From positions 29,677-93,676 of the forward strand of contig JBBBWG010004447.1 of assembly GCA_037176905.1 (NCBI GenBank): DNA of 64,000 bases, in the 5' to 3' direction. The position numbers and the translations under genes were made by a program. The notes beneath the pieces are model-generated. The model saw only the letters and a program-made list of their open reading frames with translations. It did not search any database and was not told the origin of the DNA. This document shows positions 20,916-46,436 of this stretch, one piece after another (positions within the stretch are counted from its first letter, which is position 1; each line of letters starts with the position of its first letter). The stretch comes from Azolla pinnata. Taxonomy: Eukaryota > Streptophyta > Polypodiopsida > Salviniales > Salviniaceae.

Positions 20916-23900
20916 ATGGTGGAATCCTCTGTTCAATCTGGTCACAACCACACCAGCGGCAGCGGCAGCGGCAATAGCAACAGTTACAGCAGCAGCAGCA
21001 GCAGCAACAACACCAACCACCACCACCACAGCGGCCACAGCGGCAGCAGCAGCAGCAACAACAACAACAACAACCCTAGCCATCCCCTTATCAATGGCCT
21101 CGGTGAAGCTTTGAAGCTCGGCCGGGACGGGTTCGAAAACCTCCTGGAAGCTCAGAGAGAATTGATCCATTCGCAGCTCAAGGATTTGCAGAGGCTCGCC
21201 CTCCAGCAATGTCAGATGACAGGGACGAATCCCCTGGCTCAGGAAATGGTTAGATTTCTGCACGCTTCCAGACGCACGCCTATTTCTATCTAGATACGTA
21301 TATTGTTTTTCCCCTTCGTGCCCATTCCATAGTTTTGGTCAGAATTAGGGTTCGGGTTCTGGTTCTAGGCTCTAGTGTTTTGAATCTTCTCTCCTGAACC
21401 TTAACTTGCTTGAAAATGATGCTTTTTGGATGTGGGCTTCACCAGAGAATCTTGGTTTACTGAGAATTAGGGTCTTGTTTCTGAATAGAACAACAAAACA
21501 AATCTGAAACTGTCCAGAAATTTTCCCAGCCTGTTGTATGAGTTCAGGGTTTTCCGTAGACTATGTGCCTTATGGTGGTGTTGTTTCCCTCCTCTTCTTT
21601 CTGATATACAGGATTAATGTTGGGGGTTTTAAATCATGAAATGCCTAGTCTCATGGATACTTAGCTTTTCTATCTCCATTCAAGAGACGAACATTTCTGG
21701 TACAAAAATCCTGGTTTTAGTCATGACAAGGAATGATAATGTGCGTACATATTATTTTCAACCTCGTCCCAGCTCTGTTAGCACGTGGAAATATCATTGC
21801 ATGGTGAAGCTATTGTTTCCCCTGAGCATTTAGGAGATAGGAAATTTTTGATTTTTCCTCGGACTGGCCTCAAGGCATGGCTAAAATAGTAGGATATTAG
21901 GGTATTTTGCGCTCTTCTATGAAGGGTTAGTCTAACAATCTTCACGTAAAAGAAGCCAGTGTGGCTCTGGGTGAGGCATCTGTTCCTTGAAATGTCTACT
22001 GGTGTATAAATTGGCATAGATTCACGTCCTTAAAAGGAACAAAATGGGATACGTATGCATGGATACATCATTTTGTATAAAAACCCCATCTCAGTAAAGA
22101 AGAGATTGCTGAATCAAATCCTCTATTGATAGATGATTTATAGAACTCAGTACTAATGGCTTAACAGGTCCATTGTACCATACATGCCATAGTTACAGGA
22201 AGGAAAAACGTCCATCATTTTGGATAAGCATATCATTTTACCAACTAAGTTGCTTGCACAATATATGGAATATCCCAACAAGCTTTCCTTCAAATTGCTG
22301 AAAGATTATGTGACCATACCCAGACAATGCCTTAGACACTATTATTAAGCATAAAGTAAAGAGAGAAAGAGAAGAGTTAATATGCTCAAACAAAGATGTA
22401 ATGTAAACAACTCTATCCCATTTTTCTGCATCAGCAGCAAATGCATAGGGAAATTTTCAGGATGTATGGGGCTCCAAACGGTATGAAAGTAACTTTGTAT
22501 TGGCTACCTAACACTCAAGCTTGTATTCTTAAAGCAGACAACAATGGAAATATCTATTTGTCCACATTTATCCATTTATATACGGAAGTAGATACAAAAG
22601 ATAGAGGAGTTAATTCTCCCTCACTAGATAAAGCTAGAGTTCAATATATGTCTAAGAACTTGCTGCTAATTCATTTTTTGCTAGTTGGATTTTCGGTTGT
22701 CTTGTCTACTCTGGATGTAATTATGCTATACTTTTATCAGGACTCAAGAAATATATTTAATTTTCTCTTTGACTTTTTTTCTAATAATTTTAAATACCTG
22801 ATGGTTTCTGTATGAATTTGCAGGCAGCTGCTGTGCTGGGCCAAAACGTGGGTAAGTAGTTGTTACACGTGGGCGAACCGATTCACCTTACTTTTGTGCA
22901 TGATGTCTTCCATCAGTGTGGACTTTTAGATTCATAATAGAGCTGGAGTTTCCAGTAATTATATACACATGCTATACTTCTATTTGTGTTTTTGAGTTTA
23001 GCTGGCTTCTATACTTACTTTGCACTTCAAGGTTAACTGCAGGAATTTCTTGTTGATTGTCAAATTTATGCTCTTGTACTTGTTTGCATTAAGCCACCTT
23101 TTCAAAATATTGGTCTAATACGATATCTAATTCATATGCATTGTAACTAATTATTCGCTAGTTGTTTGCAATCTATGCATTTCATCTGTTTAGTTTGGCC
23201 TCAATCTATTGTTCTATATCTAGAAAATTTCCTTTATTGCTTCAGGTCATTTACCATAGTTTTGCTAATATTTCCAGGTAAAAAAGCTGGTGAAACATTT
23301 ACACCGAAGGCATTAAAATGTCTGTACAATGTCTTTTCAATTAAGGACACTATTACAAAAAAGGAGGCTCGAGATCTTAGTGCTTTAACCGGAGCCACCA
23401 TAACTCAGGTTTCTTATATTGTAACATTTTTTCATAATTTTGTAATATGCATGATTGGAAGAAAAAGAATACCTTGATTCTTTGGTATTTTCCAGGTTAG
23501 AGAATTTTTCGCTGGCCAGAGAGCTCGGGTCAGGAAAATTGTCCAACTGTCTCATGGGGAGCGCACTATTGATCCATCTTTAGATATAGGCCTGACAATA
23601 GATGGTTCACAGGAAGATGGCGATACAAAGATACCATCCAGCCCAAAAACAGATGCGCAAGATTCTTATGTTTGGTTATCTGATGTACTCCAACAAAAGG
23701 TAGACGGGAAGGAACTGTCTTCAGCTGAGAAGGCAGAGAAGCTCATCAATGCTATGCGCAAGGAGAAAACATTTTTAGGGCAAACTCAACTTGCAGAAAT
23801 AGTTCTACAGACACATAGAGCTGTCTTACGCTGGTATTTGTCAATATGCCTCATCCCTTAATAGTTGATTTGGATACTTGTAGTTAAGGAGAAAATTCTG

Positions 23901-26900
23901 AACTGTGCTTGGTCATGCATGGTTAACTATCTTCCTACGAATTCCAATGATGTTAACTATCTTCCTATGAATTCCAATGATGAGATGCTAGGAATGATTC
24001 AGATGCGTGTATAACAAGGAGGATGGGCGCATCAGTGATAGTGTTAGAACAGTTTAAATGGCTTTTGAGTACAAAGTAACATAAGATGCCTGAAGCTTAT
24101 TTGTTCAGTGCCCCATAGCAACCTTCATTTGCACGTGCATCTAATATCTTGCGGATCACATAAGGTGTGTTTGTTGACGGCGCAACAGCTGATTGTTGTG
24201 ATGCAGCATGGTACTTTAATGCCAACATCCTGTCTTTGTCTGAGATTTTAAATACTAGCATCAAAACATTAAAAAAATCTACTATTTTGTAGGCTATTGA
24301 TCATGGTAGTGCTGAAATATGTTGTTTCCCTGAGCACAGGGAAGTGCTGTTTTTATTTTAATATTTTTGGAAGTTCTGTATGAGATGGCTGTGGCGTTCC
24401 TCTCTACTTTATCCTTGCCTCTCTTTATCAGCAAATATGTGCATCCTATTTTCCTGAGAAACAATTTTTTTTCACAGTTCTCACTTTCTTGCAGGTTTTA
24501 GTACCTTTCCTAGATTTTCTTGCCCAAGTTGTGAATATCTCTTTTGGTTCAATTCAGCCATGTGATAAAGACTCCTATTGTTGATAGGCAACAACTATTA
24601 TGTTCTCTTTAATTTATTTCAATTCTAGGAATTTAAGTTACTCTAGTAAGACAATCTGAGCCTATGGTTATCATTTTCGTCTCTCCCTGTACCTCTCACA
24701 GACTACATTTCCGGTTCTACAACTGAATGCTAACTATATGATTCCATGTTCCAACTATTTTCTGTAATGTAATGCATTTTCACCGCAGCACTGTTGAGTT
24801 AATGGTAGGTCAATCAAAGATATTATGGCGGTTCTTTCTTGACTATAAGATAATTTATTTTCGCTGCATTGTAATGACAGCTTGATGGTCAGAGGTGGTT
24901 TGCAGCAGATCACCAAGTGGTTGATGCAAGCTGCTATGGAGGAACAGACGAGTCTTATACGTGTTCTACTGAAGGTATATATATTTTTCCTTGGCAATCC
25001 AGTTGATTTATGTATATTTTAGGGTTGAAGTACCAGTATATACACTAGAATTCCTGGTTCGCCATATGTGTTTTTTCTGCCTGCAGGCATTGAACCAATT
25101 TCCCCTGGGATCTACTTTACCGAGGCAGATGTCATTGCTTCTGCAAACTATCAACAAGTTGCGGTTTCACAGGGCACCAGGTAGTTTATTTCTTTCTATT
25201 TTGATCATTAATAGAAACAACTGGTAATGAGCTAATATTATTGATGTGAGTCTATTTCTAAATGTATCGGTGAAGATCAGATGTGGCTAGCTGTGCGCGA
25301 TCCCTGCTTTCACGATGGAGCAAGTTTTTGAAGACTCCTCAGAATGGGAAGATAGCTCCATCTACAGGCAATTTTTCCTTCTTCAGGACTGTTGTGTGCA
25401 TAGAATGAATGATCTTTCTAATGTTTTGGCTATTATAAAGTGATGTCTTTTCAGTCTTGATCCTCTTAATTGCTTTTCACTTCAAATATATTCTACATGC
25501 ATAAGACTATCACAAAACAAAGATTCAGTTGGGGGGGTGCAGTGATGGTATATATGAGAATATGGCATTCTAAATCTGCAGACAAGATGCAGGAACTTAC
25601 ATAATAGAATTGATGGAGAAATTCACAGGAAGTCAAAATTAAAAATAAATATTAAATAAAATGGCAGAACTAGCAGTAAACTCAGAATGCTTGCCAAAGG
25701 TGAACATAAATCACAAATTTTAGAAAGCCATTGACTTTTATAAGAAGATTCAGAAAGGCATAAAATCAACCAAGTAGAATCTCAATAGAGATTTATTGTT
25801 ACAGAAGATGCCAAACGTTCTCCATCTACACACAAATGAACTGAATATCTGTGCCCTCATAGAGAAGGCCAGAGTTATTCATCTACATAGGATATGACAA
25901 ATATATCAATAGTAGAATAAATTATGTAGTAAACTTAGAGTAACTCCAGTGCTTCCACAAAATAAATAAATAAAATTAACTCGAACCTGTAGGTGCAAGA
26001 TGGGTTGAAATTTGAAAGGGGTACATCTATCCAGGCCATACAGGCCAGCTTTAGAATGACAATCTTAAACCTTCAGTTTTACTCGCCTCTTCCTGAAGAA
26101 ATCAAGTAATATGCGCGAAATCAAGTAATATGCGCACATAAACACAGTCAACTATGTATAATGTGAATATGTGGAAATATTATGCACACATAGACACATC
26201 CAAGTATGTATAACGTAAATATGTTGAAGCCACATAGATGGAGAGTGTCACGAATACTTGTCGATAGTACCAAAAGAAAAAAAAAGATGGAAAATACCTT
26301 TTTGTGCTGTCGTAACGAGAAAACGCATATGCCACTTCGTTAGAGATGAACATCCTGTGGTGGAAAAGTGTGAATAAAACTTGCAGGCAATGCTTGTGAA
26401 TGTAATTTTTATCCTTTTTAATGATAATTCATGGACATTCAACCTTAAAGCTCATGGTTTATTAAAAAGGCCAAGATAGAAATGAGACCAACAGAAGAAC
26501 ATTATAGCTGACAATATTCACTAATTTTCACTTTTTTGCACATAAGACACAAATATCGATTGCAAAGGTATTCTGTTTGGTGTGCTCGTGTGGCTTTGTG
26601 TCGAGGATTGCTGTAGGTTTTTTTGACAAACTTACATATGTTTATAGTATTCATTTCAGGATTAACTCGGATATCACAAACCTCCTCTCATAAGCACAAC
26701 AGGTAATCAGCTAAAAATACACCATCTGAAACTACTGCTAAATTATTTATTGACTTCCCCTGTTAAAATTTCATCTCATGGCATATTTATTAATTTGTTG
26801 GTTTGGTGATCCATATTCCTGGATTATTTTTAAATCTTGTCAAGCTATGCACACTGTCATCAGATCCTATATGCATATTGTTTTTGGATTTTTCTTTCAG

Positions 26901-29900
26901 TGATCTAGCTCCTGCATAGAGGATGATATGGAGATTGTTTTGACTTTGGATCTTTTGAATTTCAGGGATGACACAACCTCACATGCTGATGATGATACCT
27001 TACTAAAAAAATCTAAAATTAGCATCATGGTAAAATAATATCTTAAGTTGTCTATATATGAATATAGTGGTTGAAATGATGACTCTTCCAGTTAAAAAAC
27101 CTAAACTCTCTATGTGAAGGTTGATTCCAATCACACAACATCAGATGTTGCGTCCAGCTCTTTTCAAACAGACAAGCCTACCCAACCAAGGTTGGTCCTT
27201 GATAAGGATGAGATAATCTAGTTAAAGCTAGCAGGAACTGTGCCTTAAACTCTACTAATCGAGTGTGATGCAGAGATGAAGCTGTGACTGCCACGGATAT
27301 TGAGTCCTTTGCAAGAAAGCGAGTGGCAGCCATACGGCTTCAAGGAGACCGTATCCATATAATTATTTTGTACTTCCGTAGTCTTAAATGCCAACCTTTT
27401 TAGAATGGAATGACGGATTTTGTCTCTAGTTTCTGAGATAGTTTTGTCGTGGCTATGGATTTCTTTTCTTTCAGCATTTGATCTCCTTGCTATCACATAG
27501 GTTATTTTAGCCTTTTGAAGACGTAGATATACCATTTCATTGCCTGGAATGCATTGTTTGCAGTATCATTCTTCAATCCTATATGACATAAAATATGACT
27601 CTATTCTCTGTCTGTGTGTCTCTCCTTCTCTGTTGCTGGTCAATGCTTCCACTGTTTTATCTACCTGAGAATACTCAGAAGCACTATCATGCTTCCACTG
27701 TTTCATTTAGAGTTCCCCAGGCATTATTTTTTATGCATAAATGCTCTTTGTTGCTTGCTTCCATTTGGTAAGTTAAGAATTTTAAGTCTTTCAAAAGAGC
27801 TATAAATTGCATATGAGTGACTACCCGTAAGTCTGTCTCTTTCTTAACGGGAGTAAATAGGATTCAAACAGAAGCGGAAAGTTCAATTAGTTGAAGCTTC
27901 AGTGAGGCGTAGAGATATGGATGGTGTCAGGACCTCTAGTTTTGAAGCAACACCACGACCCCTCTCGGCCGATGATATAAGGAAAGCCAAACAACGGGCC
28001 TATTTTCTGAATAGTTCGAAGGCTCAAAAACCTTTGTCAAGCAATCCAAAGAGCATTATGTCATCAAATCTGGGTGCATCAACATTCAATCATTCTGATC
28101 AACAAAATTTAGGTTCGTGTTCCAACCAAGGACAAGTTTTGGAAAGCGTGTCAGGAAATCTCAGCTCTAATTTAGCTGAACCAGGTGGTGAACTAGGGTC
28201 TGCATTAAAGGAGGAATCAATGGAAAAGAGTTCCTTCATGAAGGTGACAGTCACTAATACAGATTTGCCTGAGTTCAAGGTTTCAGACGTAAAATTACAA
28301 CAAGCTGGTGAGCAAGTTTCAGATGTAAAAGTAGAACAAGATAGCGAACCTCAAAATGCACAAGTAGAGAGTGCAGCTGGACCAGAGGTTGAAGGATTCG
28401 AAGTGCCAAAAGTTAAGGATGGCAATACATTAACTGCTAAACAACTTGGAGACATGAGCTTTCTTGAATCAACCCTCATTCATTGGGTTGAGCCCCCAAG
28501 TATGATTTCATCTATACAGGATACTCTGCCCCTACACCAATGCAAATTTTTGGAAGTTCTTGTGTACTGAATTTTGTCATTTATTTAACTTTTTGTAGGA
28601 GTTTTTCTCGATCCTCAATGGAGAGTTGCAAGTGGAGAACAGAGTGCAGAGGTCCATTCTCAATCTCTACGGTTGAGTAATGCGCAGGAATTTTTTTATT
28701 CATCACTGGAAAGTATACCTCTCAATCCAGAGGAGCCTGCAGAAAGAATCTGCCTTTTTGTAGATGAAGCTTCAGTTCCTGAAATTCTTCTTGAATCAAT
28801 TGATGAGGAAAGCATAGAGAGAGACAGTGCATTACAATCCCCTAACGATGAATCGACAAGACAGGAAGAGGAAGCTAATAAAGTGGAGTCAACTCTTTGT
28901 GTTTCAGGTGAGATGTTTGATAGTATTAAACCAATCAAAGTTTTTCTAGTGTCAAACTGAGCTTGAATCATTATATTCCTCAAAATTTTCCACAGAGGAT
29001 AAAGAGCGATCACTGCTACAATTATCGTCAGGACCATGTCATAAAGAGCAACAAATGGGAATGTTGAATGCACCGGGATTCTTTTCTGATGTCGATGCAT
29101 TGCATAGAAGCAGTATTGGGACACACATAGTAGCATCTACGCTGTCTCAGAAAAGTGATGATATAAAAGAGATTAGAGATACGTCCTTTCACCATGCAAA
29201 CACTATTCTGAAAATGGAGCAAGGTAGTACAGGAATAGGCCATGACATGATTCATGCAAAGGAAGAAAATTTGGCCGATTCATTGGGTACAAGAAACACT
29301 ATAAGTCTTCCCCGGAAGGAGAGTGAAGCAGTGAGTGGCATGCGATCGAGTGGTCTTCAACCATCTCAGCTACTTGACCCTTCTAGCTCCACAGGCAGAG
29401 AGAATACTGGTCTAAATATTTCTGAATTAAGTCCAGAAGCATGTGCCGAAATGCTGAAAGTTGTTCTTCCACAGCTTGCTGACAATGGTAAAGGATTTGG
29501 TGCTGATCTTGGATTACTTTCTGTGTTTTTAAAGAATCCAGAATTAGTCCATACGCTGATGTCCAGTGGGGCTGGTAGTAATGCTGAGTCTTTGAAAGAT
29601 TCTGCAAAGAAGGATTCAAATTCAAAAAGCCACCAAGCGAGCAACTTGAACATCGAACTATCAAAGCTTATTGCTGGAAGTTTGCCTAATGAAATATCCA
29701 GTACTACTAAAATTGGTCTCCCTATGCCAAAAAACCCTGTGAATCAGGTTGGAGAGTCCTTCAAAAAACCTGGAGAAATAGTGTCGCCACAACTATTATC
29801 TATGTCACATGAATCCCAGCCAATCCTACATCAAGCAGTGAGTACCAACACTTGTTAATGTTATTGTATATGTGCTTTGCTTATTTTTATGATGAAATTT

Positions 29901-30638
29901 CTGTTTCAGGCTCAGCTTAAAAATAGCCAGCCAGTACAACTGGGAACTAAAGATGTGGGTAGTGCTAACAGAGGACAGGATTGGATACATCAATATGGGC
30001 ACCTTGCAAGGTTCGATGATCAAGGTACTGGCTCTCCAGTAGCCCGGGTGTCATCGAGACCAGCTCACGATCATGTGTATACTGCTGGAGAATATAGCCA
30101 AGTTTTTCAAGGTTCAAATCAGCCCATTCATGGAAGAGCGTCTCACGCGGTAGTTCCATCTTCCCCATCAATTCAAAGAGGACAGTCTTCTATGTTTATG
30201 CAAACTGGTCGGGATACGACTCAACCCATTCATGCAGTAGATAGGCAAGAGATAGCACTGAGTGGACGGAACCCACAAATTCCATACATGGATTTGCCAA
30301 ATCAATCATATCCAAAGCATAGGGACAGTGGCATGTTGGCCACCATTTCAGAAGCTTATCATCCCAACCACCGGGGTCAGCCTTCTGTATCGATGCATGA
30401 TACGCATGTTCGGCATGCTGTGAGAGGCGTAGCTCCCTCACAAGTGATGGGTAATGCCCACCTAAACTATGGACACAATTACCATGATCAGAAACTCAAA
30501 CAACAACATATTTTACCGCCTACAACATTACCCCAGGCAAGGCCTCCACCATCCTTTGCAACAAATTCTGTAAGACCACAGATGATGTGGAATCCACAAT
30601 CTCAAATAAATCGTGGTAGACATAACAGACTAGGATAG
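20916..30638 (+). CDS. LD: LUMINIDEPENDENS-like homeodomain protein (13 exons)
   Basis: Homologue of Arabidopsis LUMINIDEPENDENS, a nuclear regulator linked to RNA processing and chromatin at FLC. Exons: 20916-21248, 22824-22851, 23278-23408, 23496-23833, 24881-24974, 25087-25180, 25281-25367, 26660-26702, 26966-27029, 27872-28499, 28599-28907, 28996-29837, 29910-30638; frame is kept throughout, giving 1239 residues. Residues 1-70 are a Ser/Asn/His/Gly low-complexity tail. Then comes an LD signature (AQRELIHSQLKDLQRLALQQ), a divergent homeodomain at about 121-182 (ALTGATITQVREFFAGQRAR) and a TFIIS N-terminal-type domain at about 221-365 (QITKWLMQAAMEEQTSLIR; ARSLLSRWSKFL). Further conserved blocks are PLSADDIRKAKQRAYFL (near 436), IHWVEPPR (near 610) and VFLKNPELVHTLM (near 880). 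The rest is probably disordered. The protein is longer than the roughly 950 residues I recall for Arabidopsis. Two exons are tiny (28 and 43 nt) and intron 7 appears to use a GC donor. The join at 27029/27872 is the least certain. Confidence 0.92.
23931..23988. repeat. Tandem duplication of about 30 bp in an LD intron
   Basis: gttaactatcttcctacgaa + ttccaatgat is followed at once by a second copy with one base changed (tacg to tatg). It lies in the fourth intron, away from splice sites. It is small and probably recent. Confidence 0.9.
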
Positions 30639-33600
30639 AGAGGGCTGGTGCTTGCTTGAGTTGACATTTGGCAGAATTGAGGACAGCCTCGGATGGGTTG
30701 TTAGAATATAGGACAGCAGTTTTGCATGATGTACTTTTGGTGTAGCCCAAACGTTGGACAGAAAAGTGTCCATCTGTATTCTCCTGCAGGCTTAACCATA
30801 TGCCTACACCACCAATTTGTAAACTAAGCACTTTGTAGAAAGAAGATTCATAGCGTAATTATAAACCCTGTTCAACATCTGTCTCTATCTTGTGTGTTAT
30901 TTGGCAGTGCTTTGATGCTGCTTATTGAGTAATGAACCGATCTAGCTTTATGCTGGATCCTGATGACATGCCCATGCTCAATCGACCTTATGCTGGTTAT
31001 TTTTGTGCAAACCTTCATTTTGATTCTGACTCTTTTTGCAGTCATTTTGGTTTCTATTCTTGGCTAGGTTATGCTGTGAGCCTGAGATGAATGAATTTCT
31101 GTGCAGATGGAGAAACTCATCAATGCATGGGCATCTACATCTTACGAGAAAAAAGAGGCCACTTGTCTTCCGTATATGAGAGTTCAAACCAAATTTGTAG
31201 CTCAAGCAGCTTGGTTCATCAGTGATGATGTAGTGTTAGTGGCTCTCCACCTGAAATTTACGTTTCTATCTAATGTTTTACTTCGGCCTCTTTAGTTGAA
31301 GTAAAACATGTTTTCTGTCAGCTTTTACTAGGGCACTCTTATTCAGAAGTGCATAACTCTTGGTTTCTTCAGTTTTAAACATGGAAGATGCCACTGACTA
31401 CATCTCTCAAGGAGCATTGGTGAATGGATGAACTCAAACTAAGACTTTATTTGCAGGATTGATCATGGTTAACACAATGAGGTTGCATGAATATTTATGA
31501 TTGTTCCAAAGTCGATGGCCATGGTCAGGAGTTGGATTACCATGGTAGCTTCAGTTAAATTTGGTTCAACAATTCCTGTGGATTTGGATTTAGTTCCATA
31601 TTCTCAAAGATGCGACCATGTAATTGTGAATGCAGACAATAGGGAAGCTGAACAAACAACTTCAGATGTCTATATTTTTGCGATTTATGTCGTGTTGGCC
31701 TCGTCGACAAACAGTTGGATACAGTATTGATCTCGCATGACATTGGGTAGCTCTTAAGACCTTGTTTCTACTTGTTCCATTGCAATTGCTTTTGGATTCT
31801 GGGCAAGTTTTGAAAGCCAGTAATGTTTTTGATTTTCTGATTACTGATTTCAACGTATCATCTGGACGAGGGGTTCCTATATCAAGAAACCTCATGAGTG
31901 TTACAGATCTGTGGACGTCCAAAAAGTTACTGTAAACGAAATTCTTGAGCATTGAGAGTCAAATCCTGCAGAGTTTTGTATGGCAAAGAAACTTGTCAAT
32001 GTTGCATTGCTGTAGGAGTTGTAGAGAGCTCCTCCATCTACAAAAAGGGGTAAAAATTTGACAGAAAAAGCACTGGTTCTGCTCGCCATTCTAATATGTA
32101 TCACAATGAGCTATTTCATTTGAAAGATACTGTGTTGAAGATTTCTGTGCATTCCTGTGTTTACTTCACACACCTATTTCTGTAAGTTGAAAAGGTACAT
32201 CAGGGAGCAACACATTGAAGTATTTGTTTGCAGTGTCTGTTTTTGGCCATGGATGATGATTCCGAAATAAGCCAGGTAAATGTGAGATGTGTGAAAAATT
32301 GGTGAGTTATGTTCTATTGTTCGATCAAATTCTAGCTCTCGATGTTCTGGTGTTTTTTTGCCGAGTAACAGTTGTGCCGAAAACTTTTGATGATGTTCTA
32401 TTGTTTGACGGAATTCTAGCTCCATGTTTGCTGTTTGTTTTCTGGCATGCTTCTGAAATAAGCCACTAACTAACTATGAGCTGTCCAAATTTCATGACAA
32501 ATTGTCACTGATGATGATGAACCATTCTATTTAACTCACAGGGTTTTGGGAAGGTTTTGGTGACTTTTGCGTGAATCTTCGATGATGCATCGTTCTATTG
32601 TTCATATGTAAAGTTCTAGCTAAAGAACCGCGTTTCTGTTCTTTTTGCATTGCCTCCACCAAAATTCCTGACAGTTAGATTGCAGAATTCATGACAGTTA
32701 GTTCCCCGTGCGGAAAACCGATGATGTACGTGTGCCCTATTATTCAAAGTTCTTGCTCGGCATTTGGCAATGAACCCGGCAATAGATTTTTGCATGATAA
32801 ATTTTAAGAGATGACAAATCTTGGAATGAAACGTAGCGTAAACAGATAAAGAGATTGTCGTGCAAATGAATTTTGCGATGCTAACATGTTTGTCATCGCA
32901 CGATGAGTATGCACACAAACACTGCGATGATTAACAAGGTTTTTAATTCTTTCTGGGCATTTCTTAGTCACATGTTTTCCACAAGTTTTTCAGCAACAAT
33001 TCGGAGCTCGTGCCTTAATGATAATCTGATGTAGAACCAATGATATGAAACAGGCTCACCTTGATTTCATCTTGATTTCATCTTGATTTCACCTTGATTT
33101 AAGCCTGTAGAACCAGTCTTCGATCGTCTCAAAACAGTGAACTTTCAATAGAAAAAAAGGATCAGCAGCAGCAAGCATCACAACGATTTTACATTTCCAA
33201 GTAGATCAAGATGATAGCTTCAATCACCATACAAGATAAACCCACAAAGATAACAAGAGTCCCATCTAATAAAATGAATCTGCTTAGCAGCTGTCCCCTA
33301 AGGTTAGGTTTTAGGGTTTAGACTAGAAGGTTAAAACATCTAAGAGAATGCTAAGTAAGAAAGAGCTCTTCAGAATGGCAATGCCACCCCACAAAGGGCC
33401 AGAGGATGGTATGATCCTCAGTGTTCCTTTTCTTTCAAAAACCAAATGATAAATAGAAAGAAGATTTACAGAATAGTAGAAAAATGTTCTTATGTCAGAG
33501 AGGTGACAAAAGTGTTTTGCCTCTTATTGAAGGGCATGTGTTATACATCACCTTTGATTCAATGTTTCATGGCGATGCCCTGCGAGAGAACTAGGATCGA

Positions 33601-34067
33601 TGTGCCCAGCTTCCAAGAATAAAATATGTATATCTTTCTCATCTATAGGTAGCCCCACTGCAGCAGCTCATTACTCTCATTCAGAATAGAAAAACAAAAC
33701 CAACAAGCACCGTGATGCATGATATAAAATCTCTCACATTGTTGACTTGCCTCCAAATTGTTTCGCAATATTGGTCGCAATATATATATATATATAATCA
33801 AATTGATTGTTTATTCGTTAGTCACAAATCCTCCACTCAACCCAACATCCTGCAAACAGAAAGAGCGCTTATATGAGAGCGATAGTCATTTCCTTGTTTA
33901 TTTCACAAATGGGAAAATGGTTGCTTTGGATTGCGTAAAATAGCAAAAATGCATTACGTACATTATTGGTACAAAGCAGCCCACTTGTTTATCTCATTGA
34001 ACTTCAGCAGCTTGTATTTTTTTCTTCTTTTACAAGCTCTGCAAGCTGGGCCCAATCCTCCTGCAAT
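30639..34067. other. Convergent intergenic region between LD and AAA ATPase genes
   Basis: About 3.4 kb between two gene 3' ends. The first few hundred bases are probably the LD 3' UTR. Around 32260-32780 words such as gatgatgttctattgttcga and attctagctc recur at intervals of roughly 100-250 bases, suggesting an old diverged repeat. A telomere-like ttttagggttta occurs near 33308 and a short (TA)n run at 33779-33798. No convincing gene was seen on either strand. Confidence 0.5.
33061..33103. repeat. 11-bp tandem repeat, 4 copies
   Basis: The unit ttgatttcatc is repeated nearly exactly four times. It is located in the convergent intergenic region. Confidence 0.9.
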
Positions 34068-45844
<11,777 letters not shown>

Positions 45845-45925
45845 GGCGAACGCTGCTCCTCGCGATCTCTGCGTTTCTGCGCTCTTCTCGTCGTCTTCGC
45901 AGAGACGACGACGGAAGAGGGAAGG

Positions 45926-46009
45926 CGCAAAACGCAAAACGCAAAACTCAAAACGCAAAAAGCAAAAAAGCAAAACGCAAAACGCAAAACGCAAATGGAG
46001 AGAATGGGT

Positions 46010-46046
<37 letters not shown>

Positions 46047-46080
46047 TATTGATGAAGGTATATATATATATATATTTAGA
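45926..46080. repeat. GCAAAAC short tandem repeat and (TA)n runs upstream of AAA gene
   Basis: About nine cgcaaaa/agcaaaa-type words (45926-45993) are followed by (TA)n tracts at about 46015-46042 and 46060-46076. They lie 80-240 bases upstream of the AAA start codon. The first array keeps the AAA frame open upstream of the chosen ATG, producing a Phe/Cys/Leu/Arg-rich extension that I judge non-coding. Confidence 0.9.
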
Positions 46081-46436
46081 ACTTTATTATAGGAAATGGG
46101 GTCTCGATTCGATAGATGCATAAGAAGGCGTTTACGCTTGCCCTGTATCTTCCATAAACACTCTCTGAGATGAGTAATCCTTGGGGTGTGGTTCTGAATG
46201 AAAAGTTAGTTTCGATACTCGATAAGTCAAATTGCTAATTTGAAAGTTACGAGATCCTGTATCTTCTTTTTCATTAACCGATTTTCTATTCATATTAATA
46301 AGAATTGCCTCTTATACTTATTTATGATGAATTTATAATATATATATATCACAGCTCTGGGGTCATTAACTGCAAATGTTTGGTCATCGTTTCAATGGGT
46401 TTTTCCATTGACGGGCGTAAGAGTTTGTGCCGACGA

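Noticed and set aside
27112-27230. Possible extra LD exon (text QTDKPTQPR)
   Set aside because: It reads like coding sequence, but its end phase does not fit the next exon's open frame, whereas 27029 to 27872 joins in phase. RNA evidence could overturn this.
31101-31295. Possible extra 3' exon of LD
   Set aside because: Preceded by an acceptor-like tgcag, but the LD frame already ends at 30638 and the text matches no LD block.
45845-45994. Upstream extension of the AAA protein
   Set aside because: Encoded by the GCAAAAC repeat and promoter-proximal DNA; the ATG at 45844 is a better start.
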